DNA from: Variovorax paradoxus
Lineage (GTDB): Bacteria; Pseudomonadota; Gammaproteobacteria; Burkholderiales; Burkholderiaceae_C
Reading direction: 5' to 3'
Length of the DNA stretch: 64,000 bases
Assembly (NCBI RefSeq): GCF_024734665.1
Contig: NZ_CP102931.1
Location: forward strand, 1,300,001 to 1,364,000
This document shows, piece after piece, positions 53,901 through 60,680 of this stretch (positions are counted from its first letter, which is position 1; every line of letters starts with the position of its first letter). The notes beneath the pieces were generated by a model. The model was not told the origin of the DNA. It ran no database searches and saw only the letters and a list, made by a program, of their open reading frames with translations. Position numbers and translations under genes: made by a program.

Positions 53901-54038
53901 GTCCGAGAGATCGAAGTAGGCCACGGCATAGGGCCTGCCTTTGTGGCGGCGCTCGGCGCGCAACACTCCACTACCAAGCTCCGTTACGTGCTCAAGACGC
54001 CTGGAGATGACGCTGCGGATGTCCTCGACGGTTGTCAT
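50925..54038 (-). CDS. large SMC/Rad50-like AAA ATPase with zinc hook (candidate defence ATPase)
   Basis: A 1037-residue protein. Residues 1 to about 190 are a separate N-terminal domain that I do not recognise. The ABC-type ATPase head begins MLRIVSIKSFRPASDG, with Walker A GSNGTGKTS (222-230). Two long coiled-coil arms (about 345-590 and 610-900) flank a CPVC hook (598-601). The second half of the head has signature VSTGQRAALALSIFL (941) and Walker B PPVILIDDPVAHIDDLN (965). The Asp in place of Glu after the Walker B Asp is usual in the PrrC/RloC-like AAA_13 group. It lies 14 bases behind the nitrilase-fold gene, so the two form an operon. The pairing resembles known SMC-plus-effector defence modules, but this is inference. 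Confidence 0.85.
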   Translation of the reverse strand: MTTVEDIRSVISRRLEHVTELGSGVLRAERRHKGRPYAVAYFDLSDEIVQRSDDLTSFQENLLGSEFFNSEGDLRWNSYMYFVAGPNSTGNERYVSAKSRIEGDRHFARKFVIAPDDLALRLGEPAANESTAAPPLGGVDQVWANLLTEGSLALLLGQPPRRTTLDKIADGDAFAALPTRAAPRAVRDPLGRGMLRIVSIKSFRPASDGLEFSLGDVNLIVGSNGTGKTSLLEAVEALYCGRIRRDSSALVSGVKGKFENGDGTLVEISAEATPAVLKARNNKWYGRADFQATALSEAFTRFNFLDTDAAFRLSTAEKPEDIREDLDKLLVGSETSGLWEYLSKLHEELKGRIKTLTERLPQQQQSMTLLQAEVERLKSTPSEATNLVTAYRESLRNLAPAWPVTVDGGLDEIDRVKLETLRQDIGRLQSAVVETPLTTEIIEGRIRRMQEALDTVKKLQGERDVLLKREADELKFVEANEVQKALLERWIRLLEAGVPEIAGNLQLSNSRVAQLRRVLRDWPGESLPPLAADYVAVGVGDAQEIASERLLSSQEHEKQAQVALAQSTQLGQSLQALRRDLHDAAVSYIERSGELSRCPVCKTDHVPSDLSLRLDELVASQEAGATESFRRNLQIAREQSARCLQDMTTIAALARFATVSQIPFNTSCGSLLESAGVAAADLTAAAGEVQIRQGLLRNLQAQGLQTEGWERLRDESIAPTLPSGVDVNSQSEIVGFLANLGGKATEAVAKATECKANAQALAKQIDDLLNVALGAAVSAGTVPQLSMLERTLRLTEAALQYAVNVVTALALAPTASFDEVGAAVESTILAFDKARHAVQADSQARNNLDQRSRELATASELLVGDTKKRGNLLRASETLTKLVEQHSLEEATKEAFDSIRERVSSIFAQIHSPQEYSLGDFSSDALIVNRTTHKIHAINQVSTGQRAALALSIFLALNDSAKSAPPVILIDDPVAHIDDLNTLSFLDYLREVALRGEKQVFFATADIRLAALFQRKFEFLGGERFKRISLPLAKAEP

Positions 54039-54052
54039 GTGCGTCTCGATAC

Positions 54053-55837
54053 TTAGTCGGTGTCCGTACTCAAAATGTCGCGTTCGTCTTCGAGCGCGTC
54101 GTCGTATCGCGTAAGGCCAGGCAGCCTCGCGAACGCTAACACCCCATATTGCCTGTACAGGAGGCAAAGCCGCTTTTGGTTGTCGCCGCCCTGCCGGCGC
54201 AGCAGATCGATGAGCTTCGACGCCGCGTTCTCAAGGTCGCGATCACGCGGGTTGTCACCCAGGTAACAAACAAGCGCAGGCCTTTCTGAATCACCGTGGA
54301 CGTTGAACGGCCGACTCGCCGCGTCCCACTCAATTCTTGATGCCCTAGCCACGCCCTGAATCTGAGCAGGCCACTCGTCGCGACGGTTCAGTTCATGTCG
54401 CAACTGAGCGACGGCCTGCAACCTCCGGTGTCGGAATTCCGCGGGCTTGTCGCCGGTGTCTTGCACGACGGTCATGCGTTGTACCAGCTCGTCGGTATCG
54501 ATCTGAAACGAGTCGATCCTCGAAAGCTGTCGCCACTCGTCGCCGCCAGCGATGGCTCCTGCGGACAGTGCCAGCAACCGTTCGACGTCCAGCGGGCTCT
54601 GCGCGCCATGGCCCGGCAAGGCAGCAGCCGCATCGGCATTGGCTGCCATCAGCTCGTTAAAGCCAGCGCTTGGCTGGCTGGCCTGAGCGACCCACGACGC
54701 AGTGCCCGCGTTCCACTCGTAGCGAGACGTTCCTGACGGCCCATTCTTGTTGGCCAATACGGCCGCCCCCCTGGTCATCACCTTGGGAACGCGACACTCG
54801 AACACCGCTTCGTCGTAATCGAACACGAGCGCGTGACGCCGCTCTTTCATGTACGTGTAATAGAGCCCGTTCTCATGATTCGGAAGCACAACGGCGTCTG
54901 CTTGCGCACAAGAGTCCTTAGGTAGATACCAGGTTGAGCCGCCAACCGCAGGCCAAGCGTGCGTCTTACCCGCGTCATCGTGCTGGACAATCGTTCGTGC
55001 CCAGTTGAGGCAGAGGATGTGACACTCAGAGGCCCGCGCGTCAAGCCTGAACGCCTCAGCGCGATACTTGCGGTATGTGTCGTTTCTCGGAGCAGGATTC
55101 AGCTGGATGTGAATGACAGTAGAACGATCAACGAGATCCGCGACTTTTGCATCGTCTACCGCCAAGGCGTCAGAGCAGATGAGTGTCACAAGACTGAGCG
55201 TCCCACATCTACCGCGCAAGCGATATACCGTCGTCCCGCGCCTGAGCACTGCCTCTTCTAGGAACAGGTCGTCTCTCGACGGACATGTCTTGAACTGCAC
55301 AAGGACGACGATGCAGTCCTGGCCATTTGAGCGCTTCGAACTGAACACCAACGCAACGGGGTCCAGCAAATGTCGATCGGTCGCCAGTTGTTCCAGCGGC
55401 TCGTAGATGACCTCGCAATTGGCTGGAGCCTCTGCCTTGAAGCGAGCCAGCTCTTCCCCGCGGATGCTCTCGCACCCCAGAACCCAAAGGCTGCCAAGCT
55501 GCGGCGTGAGACCGGTATCCATGAGCTCCTTCAACGCAGCCCACGGAGTGAAGTATTCAGGCGCGATCGCCATATGTGCACCGCGGTCAAGTGCCAAGCG
55601 CGCGAACGCCAAAGCTTTAGCAGCGCTGATACTTTGATCCAGCGCACCGATTCGACCTACGCCGCCCAGAATCGGTCCACTTGGTTGAAGCAGCAACGAC
55701 GTGTAGCTGGCCTCCGTCGGCTTAAGCACTTCGAGCTCAGGCGATTCGATGCCTAAGCCGTTTAGTACCTCACGTGCCTCTTGTATCCGCATGCTAACCA
55801 TCTCCCCGGCTTCGGCGCCGACTGAAGCAGCTTCCAT
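54053..55837 (-). CDS. nitrilase-fold (carbon-nitrogen hydrolase) protein with C-terminal extension
   Basis: A protein of about 594 residues. Residues about 45-360 carry the CN-hydrolase fold with an apparently complete Glu-Lys-Cys triad: Glu94 in MAIAPEYFTPW, Lys183 in VLVQFKTCPS and Cys221 in LSLVTLICSDALAVDD. Asparagine NWARTIVQH and GGSTWYLP follow. The C-terminal 230 residues are unrecognised and may be a partner-binding region. Start uncertain: 55837 (no ribosome site) or ATG 55792, which has GGGGAG nine bases before it. It is the first gene of a two-gene operon with the SMC-like ATPase. Its substrate (amide, nitrile, NAD-like or peptide) is unknown; as effector of a defence module it could deplete a metabolite. 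Confidence 0.8.
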   Translation of the reverse strand: MEAASVGAEAGEMVSMRIQEAREVLNGLGIESPELEVLKPTEASYTSLLLQPSGPILGGVGRIGALDQSISAAKALAFARLALDRGAHMAIAPEYFTPWAALKELMDTGLTPQLGSLWVLGCESIRGEELARFKAEAPANCEVIYEPLEQLATDRHLLDPVALVFSSKRSNGQDCIVVLVQFKTCPSRDDLFLEEAVLRRGTTVYRLRGRCGTLSLVTLICSDALAVDDAKVADLVDRSTVIHIQLNPAPRNDTYRKYRAEAFRLDARASECHILCLNWARTIVQHDDAGKTHAWPAVGGSTWYLPKDSCAQADAVVLPNHENGLYYTYMKERRHALVFDYDEAVFECRVPKVMTRGAAVLANKNGPSGTSRYEWNAGTASWVAQASQPSAGFNELMAANADAAAALPGHGAQSPLDVERLLALSAGAIAGGDEWRQLSRIDSFQIDTDELVQRMTVVQDTGDKPAEFRHRRLQAVAQLRHELNRRDEWPAQIQGVARASRIEWDAASRPFNVHGDSERPALVCYLGDNPRDRDLENAASKLIDLLRRQGGDNQKRLCLLYRQYGVLAFARLPGLTRYDDALEDERDILSTDTD

Positions 55838-56021
55838 ATTGTGTTGACTGTAGTCTTGCGTGGCCTACAAGTCAGCAAATGCGCGCCCGTCGCAACGCAC
55901 GACGCGCGGCGGGGCGAGAGCCTAACAACCTCTGTAAAAACGTAAACTCCCAGCCTCACCCGACGTGCCCTGGGAACCGTCCCTGGCTGCCCGGCGACCG
56001 CTTGGAGTTCTTAGGGGCTCG

Positions 56022-56147
56022 TTAGTGGCAGTGAGAGCCCCCATTCTTGTTGTCGCGATGACAGCCGTTCTTGTCAGTACCTCCCGAGTGCGCAAGTGCT
56101 CCACAACTTAAGCAAAGCGCAGCGATCAGTATTGCAACCTTCTTCAT
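56022..56147 (-). CDS. tiny exported YHYH-domain protein (41 aa)
   Basis: A very short gene with a good GAGGAG ribosome site. Its product is MKKVAILIAALCLSCGALAH, a signal peptide, followed by SGGTDKNGCHRDNKNGGSHC and a final His. The mature part has the family pattern HSGG-D-NGCH-D-KNGG-HCH of YHYH-domain proteins, which occur as small periplasmic or lipoprotein forms and at the end of thermonuclease-like proteins. The histidine/cysteine pattern suggests metal binding. A Cys at residue 15 could allow lipid attachment. It lies alone in a 550-base gap between the nitrilase-fold and DUF4236 genes; its flanks hold nothing else recognised. Confidence 0.75.
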   Translation of the reverse strand: MKKVAILIAALCLSCGALAHSGGTDKNGCHRDNKNGGSHCH

Positions 56148-56387
56148 GACATCTCCTCGTTCCAATGAGCGCTGGAGTGTGTACCCCCGCTTCTGTTGTC
56201 GGGCAGGGGTTTACGAGCGTTCTCCCATGAACATGGGATGAGCGCAAGGCATCGAGCATCGAATGTGACGATTATTGGTAGCTGGGGCCGTTGAATTGAA
56301 AGTTAGATTCAGGCCGGTTGCGGACGCTCGGTACGTCCAGACGAATTGGCACTATCGCTGCAATGCGCACCCCGAAGCTCTTCGGCG

Positions 56388-57602
56388 CTACGCCGCAGGT
56401 GGTTCGAACGGCTCAATGGCCTTAAAGATCCCTGTCTTGCTCATCGTCCGCCGCATCTCGAACTGAGCAAGCGCTTCGACCACGTCGATAGCCTGCAGGT
56501 ACGCAAAGTCGATGCGCGACCATTCGTCTCGGGTCGCATTCACAGAGAGCAAGTATTCGTCGGCAATCTGGCCGGTGGCTGCGCTGCGCCTTTGCGTGTA
56601 GCCCGACAGAATCACCCTCTGCACCAGGGGCAGGGCCGCGAAGGTCTCGCCGATCAGGAGAAAGGCCACACCATGCACATGCGCGGCGTACATCCGTTGC
56701 ACCTTTGTAGGTGAAAGATCCTTGACAGACAAGCGCATGCCGCGCTGCGGCACTGAGGCTGTGCGTGTGGGCATGTCCTCGATCTCGGGTAGGTCCACAT
56801 CCAAACAGGCAAACCGCCCTTCGTCCAGCAGATCAAACGTCACGTTGGTCTCCCTGGGCCATTCGACAGCCTGAAGGGCCATCTCCAGATAGGAATCCAT
56901 AGCCGCCTTGTCACGGTAGATGCCGACTTCTACCAACTGGCGCTGCTGCTCTGCCTCGACTGCAAACAGTTGCTTGGCACCTTGCCAGTCCAGAAGCGTT
57001 CGCTTGTGTTCGACTAGCGCTTCCGCGTTGGCCTCCGCCACGCGCCGACGCCGACCTGGCAATGCATGCTCCCACCACTTGGCCCGGAGCGGAACGGGCA
57101 GGGCAGGTTGCGGTTGCGGGTAGTCGCGGGCCTCGAACGTGGGCTTCTTGTGCGGGCTTGGTGTTTTCTCGTGAAGGCGCTCCAAGGCTTCCACCTGCTC
57201 ATTGATTTTCGAGCAGCACTCTTCAAGGAGATCACGAATTTGTCCTTTGGCTTGGAGCTTGGCCAAGGCCATTTGTTGCTCGCTAGCCGGTGCACCAGTC
57301 ATATCGGTGAACGTCACTTCGCCATCATCGGACACGGACACCCGCAGCGAGACGGTCTGCTGCTGCGTCTGAGTTGTTGCAGCCATTCGGGCCGGCTGAG
57401 CCCGGGAGGTGGCGCTGCTGCCCGACAGTCGGGTTCGAGAAGAAAAGCCAGTACCGGAGATCCCGGTGTTCAAGAACGTGCCGCGCTTTCCGATGCCGAT
57501 GGAGGCTCCGCGCGGTCCGAGCGTCCAGCTGGTACCGTTGCCCGAAAGATTCATCCGGATGCCGGGCGCGAGCTTGATTGACTTACGAAACCGTAGGGCC
57601 AT
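56388..57602 (-). CDS. DUF4236-domain protein (404 aa)
   Basis: The N-terminal domain (residues 1 to about 57) is a clear DUF4236: MALRFRKSIKLAPGIRMNLS, then SWTLGPRGASIGIGKRGTFL. The DUF is found in small proteins of unknown function. Here it is followed by about 345 residues of mostly helical sequence, including LAKLQAKGQIRDLLEECCSK and HERGHALPGRR-type basic stretches, and a C-terminal part (DLSPTKVQRMYAAHVHGVAF onward). No membrane span. It is on the minus strand, between the YHYH gene and the methyltransferase. No function can be assigned. Confidence 0.75.
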   Translation of the reverse strand: MALRFRKSIKLAPGIRMNLSGNGTSWTLGPRGASIGIGKRGTFLNTGISGTGFSSRTRLSGSSATSRAQPARMAATTQTQQQTVSLRVSVSDDGEVTFTDMTGAPASEQQMALAKLQAKGQIRDLLEECCSKINEQVEALERLHEKTPSPHKKPTFEARDYPQPQPALPVPLRAKWWEHALPGRRRRVAEANAEALVEHKRTLLDWQGAKQLFAVEAEQQRQLVEVGIYRDKAAMDSYLEMALQAVEWPRETNVTFDLLDEGRFACLDVDLPEIEDMPTRTASVPQRGMRLSVKDLSPTKVQRMYAAHVHGVAFLLIGETFAALPLVQRVILSGYTQRRSAATGQIADEYLLSVNATRDEWSRIDFAYLQAIDVVEALAQFEMRRTMSKTGIFKAIEPFEPPAA

Positions 57603-57822
57603 GGCACTGCCGCCTAATTTTGTGGAGCCGCGATTCGTGCACGCGGTAAGCAGAGCGAAGGGTACAAGATCCAGCCTCGCTGGGAGTGGACGCTTGCGGT
57701 TATTCGCATCTATCGAGCCGAGAGGCCGCTAGCGCAGCACGGCAGACATCGTCGACGGACCGGCAAGCATTCGATAACCTTAGCCCAGTGGTTTCAAGCC
57801 TTTTCATCCAGGTACTACCCGA

Positions 57823-58446
57823 ATGTCCGACCTTCTTTACAGCCCTGCCGCCGACCGCAACAAGCAGCCCATCCTCGATGCATTGACCGGCATCCTTGGT
57901 GAACGCGGGACCGCCCTAGAGATCGCATCTGGCACAGGCCAACACGCCGCCTGGTTCGCAGCAGCAATGCCCCAATGGATCTGGCAACCCACCGACGCGG
58001 ATGCCCGCATGCTCCCCGCACTCGCAAGCCGAGTCGCAGAAGCCGCGCTACCCAATCTCCGCCCACCACTCCCACTCGATGTGATGGCCCCTCAATGGCC
58101 ATCGCAGGGCCCCGCGTTCACTCAAGAAGAAAAGTTCGACGCGATCTACTGCGCCAACATGCTGCACATCGCGCCTTGGGCCACATGCGCCGCCCTGATG
58201 CAAGGGGCCGCGCGGCATCTGCTTCCTGGCGGGTTGCTCATCACGTACGGGCCTTACTTCGAAGATGAAGTCCCAACGGCGCCGAGCAACCTGGCGTTCG
58301 ACGAAGACTTGCGCGCCCGAAATCCCGCATGGGGCATTCGTCGTCTGGAGGACGTGGCAGCAGAGGCGCACCGATCAGGCCTCGCGTTGCGCGAGCGGCA
58401 TGCGATGCCCGCGAACAACTTGCTGTTGGTCTTCGGCCTCCAGTGA
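57823..58446 (+). CDS. DUF938 SAM-dependent methyltransferase-like protein
   Basis: A 207-residue class I methyltransferase-fold protein of the DUF938 family. The SAM site is ALEIASGTGQHAAWFAAAMP (about residues 31-50). WQPTDADARMLPALASRVAE, DAIYCANMLHIAPW and HLLPGGLLITYGPYFEDEV are family signatures. The substrate is unknown. Its 3' part is present again, with an internal deletion, about 1.2 kb downstream (59471-59647), so this gene served as duplication partner for the toxin cassette that follows it. Confidence 0.88.
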   Translation: MSDLLYSPAADRNKQPILDALTGILGERGTALEIASGTGQHAAWFAAAMPQWIWQPTDADARMLPALASRVAEAALPNLRPPLPLDVMAPQWPSQGPAFTQEEKFDAIYCANMLHIAPWATCAALMQGAARHLLPGGLLITYGPYFEDEVPTAPSNLAFDEDLRARNPAWGIRRLEDVAAEAHRSGLALRERHAMPANNLLLVFGLQ

Positions 58447-58745
58447 ATACAGCGTACCGGTGTCTCCAAGGTGCAGCCTGGAACGCCGCCGAGTGGTTGT
58501 GCCTGGAGCACGCGCGTATGGCATTGAGCCTTTATTTCTTGGCTAAAGCATGGTGATACAGAGGGAGAGGGGTTGAGCTCTGTGCGACGATGCCCCCGAA
58601 GTTCCACTTGCAATTTTTCCGCAAGAGGGAGTAATTTCTAGGCCGTTTCAGCTTCACCGTCATTCCTTGGAGATAGGCTAGCCTGCCAAGCTGAAGTCCT
58701 TGCCTTGCAAGGCTTCGAGATCCAAATAATCACCAGGGAGAATTA
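58447..58745 (+). other. 299-base gap upstream of the Tae4 gene
   Basis: No gene is seen. The AT-richer second half (58600-58740) probably holds the promoter of the toxin operon. An AGGGAG ribosome site ends the stretch. No strong hairpin was found. Confidence 0.4.
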
Positions 58746-59225
58746 ATGCCTACGTTCGCAACGCTTTGGGCCAATCATCCAAAAATCAAAGGTGACGATA
58801 CCTTGTTGGATGAAAAGGTCTATACAGACCAATGCGCGATCGATGTCGGTGCAGCCTTTATTCGATCAGCTATGGACATGAGGTCCTTCAAAGGGGTCTA
58901 TTCATGGCAAAAGGACAAGCCCAGGTATCCGATACGAGCACAGGAGCTCGCAAACTGGCTTGATTCCCCGGCAGCAGGGTTGATGCATCGAACTGAAAAG
59001 TACTTGGGCAAGGAAGGGTTCGAAAAGATTGCCGGCCGCACAGGGATCATCTTCATCCAGAACTACTGGGGAGAGGGCAGGCAGGGCGACCACATTGATC
59101 TATGGAACGGTTCCCGCTTGACGAAATTCTCTTCCTGGTTTCGTATTCATTGGCACTTTTCGGTCGAAGGATGGGCAACCGATATGAGGAAGGCAGAAGC
59201 CATCTGGTTCTGGTACGTGCCATGA
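58746..59225 (+). CDS. tae4: type VI secretion amidase effector Tae4
   Basis: A 159-residue NlpC/P60-like peptidoglycan amidase of the Tae4 family. These enzymes cut the D-Glu/meso-DAP bond in the peptide stems of target cells after delivery by the type VI system. The catalytic Cys is in VYTDQCAIDVGAAFIRSAMD (Cys30) and the His is in GDHIDLWNGSRL (His116). GRTGIIFIQNYWGEGRQ and the final SVEGWATDMRKAEAIWFWYV are Tae4-like. No signal peptide, as expected for a delivered toxin. It overlaps the next gene by ATGA, its immunity candidate. No T6SS structural genes lie in the window. Confidence 0.88.
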   Translation: MPTFATLWANHPKIKGDDTLLDEKVYTDQCAIDVGAAFIRSAMDMRSFKGVYSWQKDKPRYPIRAQELANWLDSPAAGLMHRTEKYLGKEGFEKIAGRTGIIFIQNYWGEGRQGDHIDLWNGSRLTKFSSWFRIHWHFSVEGWATDMRKAEAIWFWYVP

Positions 59226-59467
59226 ACGTAGTTCTTCGGATTCTCTTCATCGCCGGCGGCGCACTGCTGCTTGGATTCCTTTCGAACGTCATCTTGGTCG
59301 GCATCGGTCATTGGTATGAAATGAAGGTGGCACGCAGTGAGTACGACCTCTCCGATGCCTTCATGATTGCCGTGTTCGTGCAGGCACTTTGTGTTGTTGC
59401 CGGCGGATTGATTGGCAACTGGCTGTACCGGCGGTGGCGCAACAAGAAAGTCCCGAAAACCGACTGA
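59222..59467 (+). CDS. small two-span membrane protein, probable Tae4 immunity protein
   Basis: An 81-residue protein with two membrane segments (LRILFIAGGALLLGFLSNVI and FMIAVFVQALCVVAGGLIGN) separated by a soluble loop of about 20 residues (WYEMKVARSEYDLSD). The tail is basic. It starts in an ATGA overlap with tae4. Position and coupling make it the best immunity candidate: it could block the amidase at the inner-membrane surface facing the periplasm. It does not look like the classical soluble Tai4, so this is an inference. A truncated copy of its start lies at 59658. Confidence 0.6.
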   Translation: MNVVLRILFIAGGALLLGFLSNVILVGIGHWYEMKVARSEYDLSDAFMIAVFVQALCVVAGGLIGNWLYRRWRNKKVPKTD

Positions 59468-59470
59468 TGA

Positions 59471-59647
59471 AGAGAAGAAGTTCGACGCGATCTGCTGCGC
59501 CAACATGCTGCACGTCGCGCCTTGGGCCGCATGCGCCGTCTGGAGAGCGGGACGACAGAGGCACGCCGATCAGGCCTCGCGTTGCGCGAGTGGCATGTGA
59601 TGCCCGCGAACAACTTGCTGCTGGTCTTCGGCTTCCAGTGAATGAAG
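59471..59647 (+). pseudogene. deleted copy of the DUF938 methyltransferase 3' end
   Basis: The segment matches 58124-58192 and then 58342-58447 of the complete gene, with about 150 bases missing between the two blocks. It has several substitutions (mostly A/G). The deletion joins out of frame relative to the original and there is no start, so it is not functional. It includes the original stop and the first bases after it. Confidence 0.8.
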
Positions 59648-59650
59648 CGG

Positions 59651-59711
59651 ACGTGCCATGAACGTAGTTCTTCGAGTTCTTTTCGCGAAGATTCTCTTGG
59701 AGTACGTGTGA
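59651..59711 (+). pseudogene. remnant of a second Tae4/immunity junction
   Basis: ACGTGCCATGAACGTAGTTC and the five bases after it are identical to the tae4-immunity junction at 59215-59239. They include the last codons of tae4 (Val-Pro-stop), the ATGA overlap and the first six immunity codons. The reading frame then diverges and stops after 17 codons (59658-59711). It looks like what remains of a second toxin-immunity cassette after deletion. Confidence 0.7.
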
Positions 59712-60088
59712 TCAAGATGAACGTACAAGAACAAAACGCCTTGGTCGAAGATGCGATCCGTCGAGAAGCCATGCACTGGCGGCAGAACGCGCTCCCCGAA
59801 GCGCTCAAGGTCACTGGCCTTGAGCGAGGTGTTCAGTGGGAGAAATCCATCGTTGTTGATCTGGATATCGACTTCCCCGGAATGCCGAAGCTGTTCGGCT
59901 TGCTGCTCACGCAAGACGAGAGGTTCGTGGACTTCGAGATCGACACCGACACGACTTATGGGGTCGTTGAATCGGTGGAAATCTGGGAAGACGTGACGGC
60001 GATTCAGAACACGAACCCGCGCAACCGCGGAATTGGTGCGGGGCGTGGAGCGATCGCAATCAAGGTGCTTCGGGCACTCAACAGTTGA
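59708..60088 (+). CDS. hypothetical protein, possible orphan immunity protein
   Basis: A soluble protein of about 126 residues, acidic in its middle part: KSIVVDLDIDFPGMPKLFGL, VDFEIDTDTTYGVVESVEIW, then AIQNTNPRNRGIGAGRGAIA. It has no signal peptide or membrane span. A GTG at 59708 has TGGAG five bases before it and overlaps the remnant's stop (GTGA); the ATG at 59717 is too far from that site. The location directly behind toxin/immunity remnants suggests a role as orphan immunity gene. No family is recognised with confidence. Confidence 0.6.
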   Translation: MIKMNVQEQNALVEDAIRREAMHWRQNALPEALKVTGLERGVQWEKSIVVDLDIDFPGMPKLFGLLLTQDERFVDFEIDTDTTYGVVESVEIWEDVTAIQNTNPRNRGIGAGRGAIAIKVLRALNS

Positions 60089-60107
60089 AAGTCAGACTCC
60101 TCGCAAC

Positions 60108-60506
60108 ATGAACACGATGCGCCTCGAAGGACAGAACTTTGCCGAACTCAAAGCGCCCACGGATGCGCAAATTCGGCGGAGAGTGCTCGCACTCCAGAGC
60201 ACAGGAAAGCACTCATACGCTTCGCTGACGAGCGAAGACGGAAGCTACGTTCAAGTTGCGGGTGGCCGGGCAACCTGCATGGTGGAGAGGTTCGACCCTG
60301 CAACCGGGAAGCGAGAGAGGGCGTTTCACGACAAGCCAAGCCCGGTTTTTCCGGACGGAACCCTGCTTGTGTTTGGTGCCGGTGAGCTGGCACTCAAGTC
60401 CGATGAGTGGTTTGTGGCAGATGCGGTCGTGGAGATATTCCTGTGCTTCAAGGAGGCACGCCAATATCCGGACACCGTGTCTTGGCGTGCTGCGCCGGGC
60501 TTCTGA
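60108..60506 (+). CDS. hypothetical protein, possible immunity protein
   Basis: A 132-residue soluble protein starting MNTMRLEGQNFAELKAPTDA at ATG 60108. Core sequences KHSYASLTSEDGSYVQVAGG and GRATCMVERFDPATGKRERA, then WFVADAVVEIFLCFKEARQY, have the look of small SMI1/Imm1-like immunity folds, which I cannot confirm. It lies 20 bases after the previous small gene, in the same direction, at the right edge of the accessory region. Confidence 0.6.
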   Translation: MNTMRLEGQNFAELKAPTDAQIRRRVLALQSTGKHSYASLTSEDGSYVQVAGGRATCMVERFDPATGKRERAFHDKPSPVFPDGTLLVFGAGELALKSDEWFVADAVVEIFLCFKEARQYPDTVSWRAAPGF

Positions 60507-60680
60507 CGTGCCGCACTGAAGCCGAACACTGCAGGCTGTCGTTGTCCGCGCTTGGGGCAGACCCGCATCGATGCGATACACGCATGCGCGCAAACCCGTG
60601 GCGACGCGCCATGGTCTTCTCAATACCATGCGGCTTGGGCGCATTGCCGCCCGTCCGACAACAACTCAGACAGGCGACAA

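Noticed and set aside
50503..60576. CGCATCGATGCGA at 50503-50515 and 60564-60576, near both edges of the accessory region
   Set aside because: Only 13 bases and palindromic, so chance in a GC-rich genome is likely; no integrase is present. Genome-wide counting would settle it.
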